Source of the DNA: Apteryx mantelli
Lineage: Eukaryota; Chordata; Aves; Apterygiformes; Apterygidae
Direction: 5' to 3'
DNA: 64,000 bases
NCBI RefSeq assembly: GCF_036417845.1
Contig: NC_089978.1
Location: 36,448,682 to 36,512,681 of the forward strand
Part shown: piece by piece, positions 50,201 to 63,692 of the stretch
How positions within the stretch are numbered: the first letter of the stretch is position 1
How the letters are laid out: each line of letters opens with the position of its first letter
Program-made: the position numbers and the translations under genes
Notes under the pieces: model-generated
Told to the model about the DNA's origin: nothing
What the model saw: the letters and a program-made list of their open reading frames with translations, nothing else
Databases searched by the model: none

Positions 50201-53040
50201 GTACATGATTATTTCTTGGAGACACTAATTCTAGAACACTGAACTGGTGAAAAAATTATTTCTCTAAATTTTCTCCCCATAGGCAGATTGACCCATTTAC
50301 TGGACAGTATTTGAGGTTCTCTGTTATGCACATTTGTTAGGATTTTGCTGCAGCTTTGATCCATAACTGCAGCATGCACTCCTTTCCTTTTTCTTGATCC
50401 AAGGCTGGTAGTTCATCCATATATTTATATACTTATGGGCTGGGATCTGTATCAGACGGTCTCTGCTGTGTGGACCTCAGCACTCAGAATTTCAGTACTA
50501 CTCCCCCACTTCTTTAGTCTAGTCTGCCTTTCTAGTGCAATGAATCAGGCATTACAGATCTCCCTTCTTCCTTCTTGCCATTTCTGCAGTGCCCTATTCT
50601 GCAGGTCCTCATCCAAGGCAAAACTTCCTGCCTGTTTTTTGCTTTTGGATTGCTCTCATTCACGTTTTGGTGATGTTTGTCTCCCAAAAGTAGAGCCACG
50701 AGGTCCCTGTGGTAACCAGATAGACTCCTTTTGCGGGCCAGAATCATGGACTGAATAGCTCAACGCATTGGGCCCTCAAGAACAAGTCAGCATCGAGTGT
50801 TTCCTATGGTTGAAATCCTGTCTCAGGAAATTAGGATGGTTTAAATTCCAGTTTAGACACATCTGAATTTGTGTATCTAAACATCAGCTGTGGCTATAAA
50901 TATCCCATTATACTGAACACCCTCAAGGAGGGGTACAGTCAAGGGAGCCTGAATCCTGCCCTACAGACTCATTTCAGTTGTCTGCATACCTGTGTCCAGC
51001 CTTACTGTGCTGCCCTAGGGCTTCCCATCCAGCTGCTGGTCTGGAAGGGTACAGGTTTCCAGTCTCACCTGTGTCACACTGAAAAGCCATTTGTGGGTAT
51101 CTAGGGCATCTTGAGTGGAGCTAGATACCTATTTTGTGGGCAACAGAATGAGCCCTGATGCCTCTTTTGTCTCAAGACCACCCATCAGGGGACTCCTCTA
51201 TCAGGCTGTAGGCTAGGTGTGGGGACTGCAAGCAGTCTCTTAGCCTCCTGCTAATGTATGTAGCAAACAGTATGAAATTCCCCGAGGAAGAAGGAGTATG
51301 AGGCATGAGAGCTGTCCTTCCAAGTGCTTGGAAGTCAAGTAGTTAGGAAGTTCTTTAACATGAGCAGTGGTCCCTGGTCCTGGCGCTATACATATCACAC
51401 ACGTGCAGAGCAGGGATGAGTGATACATCTTCTGGATTAAAAAGGGGTCCAGTATGGGTCATTTCAGTGCACTGTGTTTCAATGGGATTTTTAGAGTATG
51501 ACCAGGTTGTCCTTTAACCTGAGTCAGAGGGCATGGGAGGATGTAAAAAAGCAGGAGGAATCTCTGGTGATATCTGACAGCTAAATAAAACAGGGCCAGG
51601 AGTCTGTTGTCCCTTATGGTCTGAATCCCAGCCTACTATTTCCACTTCTCTCCAGCCTTGTGTATGTGGCTTGAGGGAGAAATGAGACCCGGTGGAGATT
51701 TTGCTGAAGAGGTTATTAAAGCATATGGCTTCTGCAATTGCAGGGAGCACTGTAATTCCTAAAACCATGTGGAAAAGCGGTCACTTTCAAAAGAAGCTCA
51801 CTTCAAGAAAAGCATCCAGGTACAGTATGTGGTATTAGTTTCAAAGTCAGTGTGGTCAAACCTGGTTAAATTTGGACTATTGCTATTTGTTTGTGTTCCT
51901 GAAGTGCCTAGGAGTCTTTGGCACAGATCTGGACCTTGCTATGCTCATACTGTCCAAATTCACAATGAAAAGGTCACCTCTGCATTAAAGAGTTTGCACT
52001 GGATGGAGCTGAAGTTTGTACATAAATGCCCCTTCCCCCTGAAGACTGTGCTCTTGGTTAAACACAAGCAATCAACTATCAAAGACCGAAGGTGATTCAA
52101 TCCAAAGGCCAGGAGGTTTTGCTATAAAGTAAACAGTGCCAGTGTCTAAAGAGGGTCTAAATGACTTAGAAGGAATTATGCCAAGAATGACTATAGCCCT
52201 TTGTACATCAGTTTGCTTTTCTGTATTATTTGCTTTGATCCAAAATGTGTCACTGCTTCATTTATTGTGGAGGTTCTCACATGATTTCCTTAGTCAACAG
52301 CAGAACTCCATCAGGAATTCATTAGACAGTATTTGTACAGATGTAAAGCTCTGCCTAAATGATCCTATTATTATTTATTTTGGGCCTGATCTTGAAAACC
52401 CATAGTCACATAAATATTTTCTAAGAAGGCAGTCAAATGACTAATGTGACAAAGGACTGTGGCAGTGAATTTAAATTTGCAGGCCCAAAGCTTAACAGCA
52501 GCAGTCATAATTTTATATGTAAAAGTTTTCTTTGGTACATAGAGATTTTGTTATTCATCTTAATTCTTGTTTCTCTCTATATTATTTTATTTATGTATTA
52601 TAATATATTGCACATATATATTATGCACTATGCACACTCTTAAAAATATTGACCTACTTTTGGTGTTACAGGAATTGGCTATTCAAAATATTAATCTCTG
52701 CTTTGTTCTATGTTGTCTGCAATATTTCCCTTCTGTAACCTCAAAAGATAAAGTACCATGGTCAGTGATGGTCCAACACAGATGTCAGCCCTCTGTGATG
52801 CTGTCGAATTTTCAGTCATTGCTGTAGAACATTAGGATATTTGAGGTCATGGTTCCCCACTGTTTGGCTGACAATGAAGTTATATAGCAAGAAATGTTCT
52901 ACAAATAGTGCAAGAAAAAGAAAAAAGAGTACGGGGTACTGCTAGACGTTTGGAGGTGATGGAGTTAGAACATATCTTCTCAGCTGAAATGCAGTTAGTG
53001 ACTCTTCACTGTAATGCCAGGTAAAACAGGCTAGTTGCAG
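47290..53040. other. Intergenic desert with AT-rich conserved-looking blocks
   Basis: No gene is recognised. The blocks at 48.8-48.95 and 49.2-49.5 kb are AT-rich, unique and motif-dense and are noted as possible regulatory elements. A TTTAGGCACCT-type remnant lies near 47.43 kb. The 119-codon minus frame at 49675-50034 is Lys-rich and unlike known proteins. Confidence 0.5.
48820..49510. promoter_or_regulatory. Candidate conserved non-coding element cluster
   Basis: It contains AATTAATTAGG, repeated TAATTA/ATTATTA and ATGCTAATATGC motifs, and a long unique AT-rich run with no open frames and no repeats. The appearance is like deeply conserved vertebrate enhancers. Only alignment could confirm this. 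Confidence 0.3.
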
Positions 53041-53620
53041 CCATGGCTGAAGGTGGTGATGAGACTTAACCGCTTTAAATTGACCCTTTGCAGCTCTCTG
53101 ACCATTTCCAGCATTAAGCTTTGAGCATGTGGTTGGATGAGATGACCCCAGGAGGCCCCTTCCAGCATAAGAGCGCAGCTAACAGAGGCAGCGAACAGAT
53201 GCAGCAGTTTGTGCAGCAACGTCTGGGCTCTGCTTAAAACTTTTGAGGACCTTGTTGTAAGTTGTGGGGGCTTTCTGGGGACACCCGAGGAACTAGAGGG
53301 TGATTGCTGCTAACAGGAAAGGGGACCTAGGCAAGGACAACCACAGGAGGCCTTAACTTCTTCTGGGAGAAGCTCTAGCTAGGTGTAGCTGCCACTGACA
53401 AGCTCTCTTGGTTGCCCCTGATCAGAGGGAGTTGGGGCCTTTGATCCAGGTGGCCCTTGATTAGGACAGGTCAAGCACCCTGTGAGTCAGTGCTAGGGAG
53501 AGGCCTATATAAGAGCTAGGCCCAGAGCACAGCTCCCAGGGTCAGTGAACAGATGCAGCAGTTTGTGCAGCAGTTTGTGCAGCAGGGTGAAAGAAGGCAC
53601 CTTCATTTCCAATCCCAGCA

Positions 53621-54703
53621 GTGTACGCTTCCTCAAGTATGGTCATGACACGCTGCAGAGCACATTTCGCAGTAGCTGTTGGAGCTGCTGCATCAGCTGT
53701 GTCAGAGGCTTGGACCCAGACTGACCTTCTGACAGCTGATGCAGCTCTCCAGGTCTCAGGCTGCAGGGAGTGCTTGGGGCCTCTCCAGGAGGCCTGGGCT
53801 GGCAGCCAGCTCTCCTGCAGGAGGTGTGCTGCTGTTGGCAAGTTGTGTCGTCAGGTAAGGGAGTTATGGGAGGAAGTCAGTAGGCTGCTTAGCATCTGAG
53901 AGGATGAGCAGGAGATAGACAGGGTATTCCTGGAAACCATACAGCTCCGGGAGTCCCAACCCCCCACAGCAGTGGAGTTGTCAGAGGGCTCTGTGCCATG
54001 TGAAACGGTACATAACACTGTAGAAGAAGGCTGGAAACTCGTCACTTCTCAAAGGAGGAGAAAGGTTCCTACTCCTCCTGAAGACTTGCAATTAAGGAAC
54101 AGGTTTAGTGCCCTCCAGGATGAGGAGGAGCTGGACATGGCTGCAAGGGAAGCAACTGGGACGACAGACTGTGTCTTGCGGGAACACCTGGAAGAAGCGG
54201 CGGTGATTATTGTGGGGGACTCCCTGCTGCAGGGGACGGAGGCACCTATCTGCTGACCTGATCTCTTGTCTAGAGGGGTTTGTTGCCTGCCAGGGACTTG
54301 CATACGAGATGTCATGGAAAGACTGCCAAGGCTTGTCCACTCATCAGACTATTACCTTCTGCTGTTCTTCCACGTGGGCACTAATGATACCAAGGGCAAA
54401 TTGGAAACCATCAAACAGCATTTCAGAGATCTGCGGATGGTGGTCAAGGGTCCGGGAGCCCAGGTCATTTTCTCCTCAATCCTGCCAGTGAGGGGGATGG
54501 ATGGGAGGAGGAGGAGACGGACTTCCCAAGTTAACAACTGGCTGCGCCGCTGGTGTTGGCAACAGAGTTTTGGTTTCTATGACCATGGGACCCTTTTTGA
54601 AGATTGACAACTGCTGGGGAGAGATGGGATCCACCTCACTAAGCAGGGCACACGTGTCTTTGCCAACAGGTTGGCCAACCTGGTAAGGAGGGCTTTAAAC
54701 TAG
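53621..54703 (+). pseudogene. CR1 ORF1: zinc-finger-like region plus GDSL-type esterase, three premature stops
   Basis: The reading frame is continuous in one phase from an ATG at 53621 to TAG at 54701-54703, apart from TGA stops at 53897, 54254 and 54605. An N-terminal Cys-rich patch (CREC...SCRRC) is followed by an esterase-like domain with block I VGDSLLQG, the HVGTNDT block, VIFSSILPV and the DGIHLTKQG block ending in FANRLANLVRRALN. This matches CR1 ORF1 proteins that carry an SGNH/GDSL esterase, thought to aid retrotransposition. All three stops could come from CGA by C-to-T change. No indel is needed to follow the frame. Confidence 0.85.
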
Positions 54704-54708
54704 GAAAG

Positions 54709-57623
54709 ATGGGGGAAGGGGAGAGTTATAGTGCCAGGGTAGCTGGCAAAAGACAGCTCAAGTCAGGATGCCTCCAGCAGGTGAATGCAGCCAGGGAAGT
54801 GCGCATGGGATGTGGCTATGGAGGACCCTCTTTTACCCCTCCTGGGAAACCTGCATGCTCGATCACCTCCCTGAAATGCCTGTACACCAATGCACGCAGC
54901 ATGGGGAACAAACAGGAAGAACTAGAGATCTGTGTGCGGTCGCAGGGCCATGATCTCATTGCAATTACAGAGACATGGGATAGCTCGCATGACTGGAGTG
55001 CTGTCATGGATGGCTACGTGCTTTTTAGGAAAGACAGGCCAGGAAGGCGAGGTGGTGGAGTTGCTCTTTATGTGAGAGAGCAACTGGAATGTATTGAGCT
55101 GTGCCTAGGGGTGGATGAAGAGCGAGTCGAGAGCTTATGGGTAAGGATTAAAGGGCAGGCTAGCATGGGTGACACTGTTGTGGGTGTTTACTACAGGTCA
55201 CCTGATCAGGAAGAAGTCATCGACGAGGCCTTCTACAGACAACTGGAAGTAGCCTCACGATCCCAGGCCCTGGTTCTCATGGGGGACTTCAACCACCCTG
55301 ATATCTGCTGGAAAGACAACACAGCTAGGCACAAACAATCCCAGAGGTTCCTGCAGAGCACTGATGATAACTTTTTGACACAGGTGGTGCAGGAGCCAAC
55401 AAGGAGGTGTGCTGCTGGACCTCGTACTAACAAACAAAGAAGGACTGGTTGAAGATGTGAAGGTTGGGGCCAGCCTTGGCTGCAGTGACCATGAGATGGT
55501 GAAGTTCAGGATCCTGTGAGAAGGAAGCAGGACAATAAGTAGGATTGCAACCCTGGACTTCAGGAGAGCAAACTTTGGCCTCTTCAGGGACCTACTTGGA
55601 GGATCCCATGGGTTAGGGCCCTAGAAGGAAGGGGGGTCCAAGAGAGCTGGTTCATATTCAAGCATCACTTCCTCCAGGCTCAAGATCGGTGCATCCCTAT
55701 GAGTAGGAAGTCAAGCAAAGGAGGTAGGAGACCTGCATGGATGAGCAAACTCCTGGCAAAACTCAACCAGAAGAAGGAAGTATACAGAATGTGGAAAGGG
55801 GGAAAAGGCCACTTGGGAGGAATATAGGAAAGTTGTCAGAGTATGCAGGGATGCGACGAGGAAGGCTAAGGCCCATTTGGAATTAAATCTGGCCAGGGAT
55901 GTCAAGGACAACAAGAAGGGTTTCTTCAAATACATCAGTAGCAAAAGGAAGACTAGGGAAAATGTGGACCCATTGCTGAATGGGGTGGGTGCCCTGGTGA
56001 CGAAGGGTGCAGAGAAGGCAGAGTTACTGAATGCCTTCTTTGCTTCAGTCTTTACTGCTCAGGCCAGCCCTCAGGAACCCCAGACCCTGGAGACAAGAGA
56101 GAAAGCCTGGAGGAAGGAAGACTTTCCCTTGGTGGAGGAGGATCAGGTTAGAGATCATTTAGGCAAACTTGACACCCACAAATCCATGGGCCCCAATGGG
56201 ATGCACCTACGAGTGCTGAGGGAGCTGGCGGATGTCATTGCTAGGCCACTCTCCATCATCTTTGAAAGGTCATGGGGAACAGGAGAGGTGCCTGAGGACT
56301 AGAAGAAAGCCAGTGTCACTCCAGTCTTCAAAAAGGGCAAGAAGGAAGACCTGGGAAACTACAGGCCAGTTAGCCTCACCTCCATCCCTGGAAAGGTGAT
56401 GGAGCAGCCCATTCTGGATGCCATCTCTAAGCACAGGAAGTGTAAGACGGTGATCAGGAGTAGTCAGCATGGATTCACCAAGGGGAAATCATGTTTAACC
56501 AACCTGGTAGCCTTCTCTGATGGAATGATTGCCTGGGTGGATGAGGGGAGAGCAGTGGATGTTGTCTGCCTTGACCAGCAAGGCCTTCAACACTGTCTCC
56601 CATAACATCCTCACAGGCAAACTCAGGAAGTGTGGGCTAGATGAGTGGACAGTGAGGTGGATTGAGAACTGGCTGAATGGCAGAGCTCGGAGGGCTGTGA
56701 TCAGTGGCGCAGTCTAGTTGGAGGCCCGTGGCTAGCGGTGTCCCCCAGGGGTCAGTCCTGGGTCCAGCCCTGTTCAACTTCTTCATCAATGACCTGGATG
56801 AAGGGACAGAGTGCACCCTCATGCTGATGATCCAAAACTGGGAGGAGTGGCTGATACACCAGAGGGCTGTGCTGCCATTCAAAGAGACCTGGACAGGCTG
56901 GAGAGGTGGGTGGAGAGGAACCTCATGAAGTTCAGCAAAGGCAAGTGCAGAGTCCTGCACCTGGGGAGGAATAACCCCATGCACCAGTACAGGTTGGGGG
57001 TTGACCTGCTGGAAAGCAGCTCTGTGGAGAAGGACCTGGGAGTGCTGGTGGACACCAAGTTAAGCATGAGGCAGCAATGTGCCCTTGTGGCCAAGAAGGC
57101 CAATGGTATCCTGGGGTGCATCAGGAAGAGTGTTGCCAGCAGGTGGAGGGAGGTGATTCTCCCCCTCTACTCAGCCCTGGTGAGGCCACATCTGGAGTAC
57201 TGCATCCAGTTCTGGGCTCCCCAGTACAAGAGGGAAGTGGCACTACTGGAGCAAGTCCAGCGAAGGGCTACAAAGATGATTAGGGGACTGGAGCATCTCT
57301 CTTATGAGGAAAGGCTGAGAGAGCTGGGACTGTTCAGCCTGGAGAAGAGAAGGCTGAGAGGAGATCTTATCAATGCATATAAATATCTAAAGGGAGGGTG
57401 TCAAGAGGATGGGGCCAGACTCTTTTCAATGGTGACCAGTGACAGGACAAGAGGCAATGGGCACAAACTGAAACACAGACAGTTCCATCTGAACACGAGG
57501 AAAAACTTCTTCACTGTGAGGGTGACAGAGCACTGGAACAGGTTGCCCCGAGAGGTTGTGGAGTCTCCTTCTCTGGAGATATTCAAAACCCGCCTGGATG
57601 CGATCCTGTACAATGCGCTCTAG
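54709..57623 (+). pseudogene. CR1 ORF2: AP endonuclease and reverse transcriptase, broken by stops and frameshifts
   Basis: The endonuclease part runs from 54709 in frame 1 with YTNARSMGNK, the TETW catalytic Glu region and MGDFNHPDICW. It shifts to frame 2 near 55400 (LLDLVLTNKEGLV), reaches SDHEMV and hits TGA at 55517. The reverse transcriptase part is readable from about 55760, with GNYRPVSL and QHGFTKGKSCLTNL. It has a TAG at 56300, a frameshift near 56570 in the first catalytic Asp region, [20 protein letters not shown] in another frame, and a small deletion in the FADD active-site region near 56815-56835. The final 270 codons (56811-57623) are open, containing the CR1 C-terminal [12 protein letters not shown] block and ending in TAG. 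Confidence 0.88.
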
Positions 57624-57698
57624 GTGACCCTGCTTGAGCAGGGGGGTTGGGCTTAGTTGATCTCCAGAGGGCCCTTCCAACCTCAACCATTCTGTGAT

Positions 57699-60600
57699 AA
57701 GCTGCTTTATAATTCTATGGGGATTTATCACTAAATCAGGATTGGAAATGACTTTAGTTATTTCTATGACTTAAAAACTATTGACACAGTATGTGTGAGG
57801 GATAATAATGGGAACACTCCTGCAACTAGTGAATGTTTTGGCACTGTGTACATGAAGAACCACGTATGCATATACTCATGATGGCTAAAACTTACTCTAG
57901 GGTATATACCAAATCTTTGCTGGATGGAAAGGATCTACAGTGAGGAGCGCATAGTATGACCAATGAAGACCATTTCTGTTCTTTACAACATGCAGTTCAT
58001 CTTCTTACAATATTCAGTTTAAGGCAGGTGGTATAACAGATTCGTGACACTACCATCTCACTTTAACATTGAGCTGAAAGCCTTGTCAAACACTGGAGAA
58101 TTTCCACTTTGGAGGAGGAAAGCTAATGTGCAATAGTTATGATAGAAGTCTCACTAGGGCTATAGAGGGACCTGGCTTCCATATGTCTTCATAAAACCAC
58201 TTGAAAATGGTTCTCTTGATTCTGAGCTCCCATAAAACCATATTTCTCACATGAACATAATGAAACAAAAATCTGTCAGGGTGCAGACATTGAGTAGCAC
58301 AGAGAAGAAGTGAAACATTAGGTCTTCAAAATGCACATCTTGCTGAAGAGCCCCTGGGAAGCCCAGTCCATATATTTATGCTGAGTATAGTTGGCATATG
58401 AGGCCATACCAGTGATGGTTTCCCAGCCCAAATACCACACATCCTTTGCCCATCTGGAGCACAGTATGTTTAAACTTATGGTGACCAAAGGAGCTGTGAA
58501 TGAGTCTAAATACATGTAATGAAGTTTTCTCCTTAGACTGCTATTTGTCTTCCTCTGTTAGGATCCTTCATGCTACTGATTGATCTGTCTGACATGGTAA
58601 TGATAAACCTTTGCACTGATAAAGTTTCACAGTGTGTGTGGACTGTGACTGGCCATGCCCTCTTTAATTTTAATATATTATACTGCATCAGTGCCTCCGG
58701 GCTGGTGCTCTTTTATTTTAACACAGGCTGGTCTGAATTGGACCTACTGCATTTTTCTTGTTGCCTGTCTCCAGCACTGTTCAGGGCATCTTAGGAAGAA
58801 TATCTGTGTTCCAACTGGCTGAGACTTAGACTTCAATTCTGTGTGCTCCTTTGCATCTAGGCAATAAATCTTGTAATAGCTTAAGTTTTTATATGAATGA
58901 TGCCTCAGGCAAGGACTGTGTGGCCTAGAAAGTAGGAGGTTTAATATTTTATAAAATTTCCCAATGCTATTTCACTGCTACTTCTCCTTGAGAGAATGGA
59001 AGCCACAGTGGCTTGATAGACCTCCAGATTCTAAGGTTTGTGTCCATCCATCAGGGAACAGAAATAATCATGGGCCAGTTAACCGACATTACATAGAATT
59101 CAAACACCGGGGAAAATTGGTTTGAGTGGAAGCATTTGAGGAAATCACAATCCACTTGGGGAACAAATGAAAAATAATAAAAAAAGACTATGCTCTGTGG
59201 TTAAGTTGTTTGAGGGAAACTGGTCACTTGTCTCTAACAATAACAGGGCTGGAGTATGTTTTGAGCTGAACAAACAGTTCACATAACAAGACATGAGCTG
59301 AACCACTGAAGTCAACAGCCTGGCTCCATACTTCAGTGGTGTTGGAACTGTGATTTTTTCCCCATTTTCTGGGAAATGCTATGAGGGATCTTCCAGTAGC
59401 CTCTTTAATTGTGTCTGTTAGGCACTGCCCCACAGCAAGCAGTTGCAGTACAATGGCTCAATTGTGTTGGTGTAATCCATTGCACCCAAAAAGGAGCTAA
59501 TAATTCCTTTGTTTTGTGTGTGATGATTGAGCTGTGTGAAAATGGCACTTAAGGAATTTGTCAGTGAGATTCATCTATACTAACTTAGGGCCATGTGTGG
59601 TGAAGTTGGAGCCCTTTTGTCTTCCTCCACCATCTCTCTGGTCACAAGATAGAGCTTTGATTAAGCCAAGGAAAAACCAAACCAAAGAGAACAAAAAGGA
59701 CCCAAAAGGCTCCAGGCAGGAGCTCAAGACCTTTGCAATTTGCATCTTTTTACACACAAAATACATACATCTTTCTTGGGGTAAAAAGGGCTTGTGACTG
59801 CTGCTCTTGGTATTTGACTCAATCTATTCCCAGTGGTCCAACCATAAACTATTGCCCCATGATGTCCTGTAATGCTTATATCTTGGCTGTAGCCTAAATT
59901 TCAAGTTAGTAGGACTTGATACAGCACTTAAGCATCTCATCCCATAGAAGTCCATGGGTTGACTGAAGGGGAGGGAAGAAGTAGGGGGTTGTGCCTTCCA
60001 CCCAGTCCCTTTTTGGTGTGGTGGGTTGACACATATCACATGATGTGGTTGTACCACCTTTACTCTCCTCAAAATAACCAAATCCAGCCATGATAATCAT
60101 TTAAGTGCTTTAAATGAATCACATACTTTAATGCTTTGCTGAACTGGGGCTGTTCAGTCCCTCTGGAGACTGGAAAGAATTGATTCGAGTCAGGAACTCA
60201 CATTGCAATTTGTGAGTTCTGCTTGGGATCTCTCATTTTAAGCATGAGCTGTGGTGAGGGTGGAATCCAGTGGTGTGGAACCTGAAAGCATTTCATCCCT
60301 CCGTGTTTTCTTGGTTGAAACAATTGCTATTTTCTCTGCATTTTCAACCAAAGCTATGTGACAATGGGGTAAAACAAACAGAATCGCTTCTTGGAATTTG
60401 GCATCTCTGAACAGTATTACTTACCAGTTGTGAAAGACAGGAAAAGATGTGACAATTTGTGTAGATTCACAGTTCCTCATGAATTTACCAGCTGGAGAAG
60501 GGAGAATTGGTAACTCTCTGAACATGCTTCTATTCCATATATTCATCTAAAATAACTGAATGGGCTAGAGCTTGGAAATGTGTTGGAGGGGGAAAAAGTG

Positions 60601-63600
60601 GGACTAACAGCTTGGCTAATATCTTGCGCTGTGCTCTGTAGCTCACATCTTTTGCAAAGGTTGGGGTAGGCCATCTTTGGAAAGGCTCACTGTCCTTTGC
60701 TATTTGACATGGGCACCAGATGCTGTGAAGGGTTATTGTGAGGCCATTGGCTGAGCAGGGAGTTAAAGTGATAGGGCTTTTAAATTGTTTTTCTGTACAT
60801 CCTTCCTTTCTGCACTTCATTCCTGGACTTACGAGGTTCCCTATCCCTCAGTCCCACTGTTTTGCTTCCCTTGGGCGTTAGCCTCTTGCAATAAAGACCT
60901 CATGATACGACTTCTGCAGGACTTCCTTCCCAGAGTTTGTTGCCTGTGTTTAGATAGTAGTGATGCAGGGGTTGCAGACTGCACCAAAGAGAAGTCCTGG
61001 ACAATTAACAATATGAGAAATACCAAACCTGGACTTTGTCTAGCCTGTCTCTCTTCCCTGCCCCCTCTTTCTCCCCCCTCCCCCCCCCCCCCCGCCTTCT
61101 TTCTTGAGGACTTTGTCTTCTTTCTGGAGCTGTGCTTGGCATGTTGATGCACATCCCGTGTATGAACAAACAGGCTGGGTCTGGGTCTGCATTTAAGGGG
61201 GATTTCTTTAGAGCCATCTGCCATCTCGAAAATTAAAGCAGGAAAAGGTCATTGGGATAAACCGATTTGCTAAACAAAATGGTTAACAACTCATGAATAA
61301 AACTTAAAAAAAAAAAATCCTGAAGGGAGGGGCAAACTTTATAACCAGAAAGAAACTCACCCTGACAAACCCACAGCCTGCCTGCACTGAACTCCACCCA
61401 CCCCTTTCCAGTTCATTTCCACCCTTTTGAGGAAGGGACTGCTCCCCCTCCTTCTCTCCCTTCCTCCCTCCCCCTCCTTCTGAGCCCCCCATGCTGTTGT
61501 GTATGTATTGGGAGACAAGGACTTGCAATCTGTGCTGGGGATGTGGCTGTGAGCTTTCTAATGACTTTCCAGTGGTAATGTCCAGGGGTCTTTGTGTTTT
61601 CTCTTAGCAACTCTTGAAGCAGCAGTAGCAACCAAGTCACTTTTGTCCCTTGCTTGCTTCGGTGGTGCCTCCTCCTCCTCGTCCCTGTGCTGAACTTCTT
61701 GCAGGTCACACACAGGAGCAGTGAGCATGCCCCTATGGAAACAAGAGAGAAAGCACAATCCTGCAGAGGCACAAAATGATGCAAAGAACATTGCCTTCCC
61801 CGCCATGTTTCAGCGCTAAAGAATAATCGGGATTAGAGGAGAAGGTGTCTACTGAAACATAGCATGCTGGCCATGGCAGCTAATGCTACTGCACTGCTCA
61901 TCTGGACTGACCCTGAGAAATCATACCTGAGACGGAGAAGAGGAGACGAAAGAAGCTCTCTACCCACCCACTGCCCTGCTTTTATTCCTCTCTCCAACAA
62001 TAAGTTCTCTGTATTCCCTGAGGAGACCTTAAAATAAAAACAAACAAGAGCTGGTTTGGTATTTGCTTACAGCTCTACAGGGCCTGCCCTAGGCTCATGT
62101 TCTCAGGAGTCCCTTAATGGAAGAAATACTTAGAAAGGTTGCAGTTTTCATGACCTGCTGGAGGCTATGGGGCTCTTCTTGGAGATGGCTGGAGAGAGCC
62201 CCTAAAGACCTGAATAAAGCTCTTTCAGAGAGCACTGTGAGTTTCTTCAAAGAAAAGTACTGCAGTCTTCAAGGCTGAGCATCTTTCTGCAGCAAGTGTG
62301 AGAAGAGGCCTCCTGTGGATGCTGGCTGAGGTTGAACATGAGGCACGGTCCTTTGCACTGAGCAGGCAGCTGGTTCAAGCTTTTTGCCTGCCCTGGTAGG
62401 GGATGAGGAAAGTTCATTTGAAAAGGCACAATGTTGGGGGAGCAGGAATAAGTCTGAAAAGAATGAGGGCTCACATGTGCTTCTTTTCTGATAATCAGCG
62501 ATACAGGGTGCTTTCCCTTCTGCGATTGTTCTCTTGCTGTGGCCACTTAGCCACACCATTGCTAGTGGTGTAACATTAACCCAGATAACCTCTCCCCAGT
62601 TCCTCATTCTTGACCTGCTCTTTGAATGATCTGGGCCTTGATTTAGCCTACACCTTCTTCCCTGCAGGACTACAGAATGATAGGAACTGCTCTTAACCTT
62701 AAAAACAAGGCTTAAGGCATCCCGCAAATCAGGGGTGCAAGCCTATGTTTTTGCCTGAGATCAGGGTGCAAAGTTGCTGGTTTTCATTTTCTTCAGTCAT
62801 GTGCTTCTTCTCACCAAGAAGTTTCTGATGCTGAAAATCTCCCCTGAGCTTTGGAGCTTGCCAGGGAAACTCTTACATGATTTCATCTGTTCGGTGGGAT
62901 TACTTATGCGTGGACAAAAAAGCCATGGTGTTTTAGTGTGGGAGCTCCTGAGTTAACTCTTAGACGCAACAGTCTATATTCAGAGTGCTTGGTAAGCAGT
63001 TTGAATTGCTCATTTCTCTCCCAAACTTGGGTGCCGCAGTGCTCGTGGCGACAAAGTGAAGCAACTACTGAGGCTGTGGGAACAGAGTATGAAAATCCTA
63101 AGGTTCACAGTACAAAAATGTGAAGTTAAGGTGTCAGGAAATGAAGGTAAAGGCCTTACAGTATATAATCACATTTGCATCCCGTTAGAATCCAGCAGTT
63201 ATCTGTTATGGAAAAAAACTACTGGATCTGGTCCTATGATCCACCTGTGAACTTGTGGCCAGTGAAACAACCGGTTAAGATGGAAAGTGCTGCCTTGGTC
63301 TTAGCTGCTACAGGAAATGCACGTGGACCTATTATGTAAGCTCTTTCAAAAGCTACTTTTTGTTAGTATGTTGGGAAAAGTAAAAGCAAGTTAATGTAAT
63401 TTCCCATTTATTTGTCTGAAGTCCAGTGACATCAATTGAAAGACATCCATTCAGTGGGCTCTTTTATAATGGCTTCTACTGTGTGCTCTTTTCTGTTTCT
63501 TTTCTTCATTTTATTTAATTTTAGAATGGTCGAAGGGAAAAATATTGAGGGAAAATGGAAGTCCTTGACTGAAAAGAATTAATTAATATTGTTATAGCTA

Positions 63601-63692
63601 TAGCAGAGTTGAATTCTGCTGGTCTTGCGAGTGAAAACAACAAACTGCCACAACACTGAAGAAGGTCCCCTGACCATGCTATTGACTTTATC
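57699..63692. other. Intergenic between two CR1 copies, no gene seen
   Basis: Unique-looking, moderately AT-rich DNA. It has a C-rich run (61077-61093), CT-rich patches (61440-61490) and no recognised repeat family. Open frames of up to 152 codons match nothing known. Confidence 0.55.

Larger units (their letters stand above)
53185..57698 (+). mobile_element. Nearly full-length CR1 LINE (5' UTR, ORF1, ORF2, 3' UTR)
   Basis: A non-LTR retrotransposon of the CR1 family, typical of birds and reptiles. Order: a putative 5' UTR with a direct repeat (53193-53218 and 53547-53572), ORF1 (53621-54703), ORF2 (54709-57623), then the short CR1 3' end with TCTCCAGAGGGCCCTTCCAA and a tail of just over one ATTCTGTG unit. 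The length of about 4.2-4.5 kb approaches a complete element, which is unusual because most avian copies are truncated at the 5' end. Both reading frames are broken, so it is not autonomous. The 5' boundary is uncertain; the element may begin near 53540. Confidence 0.9.
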
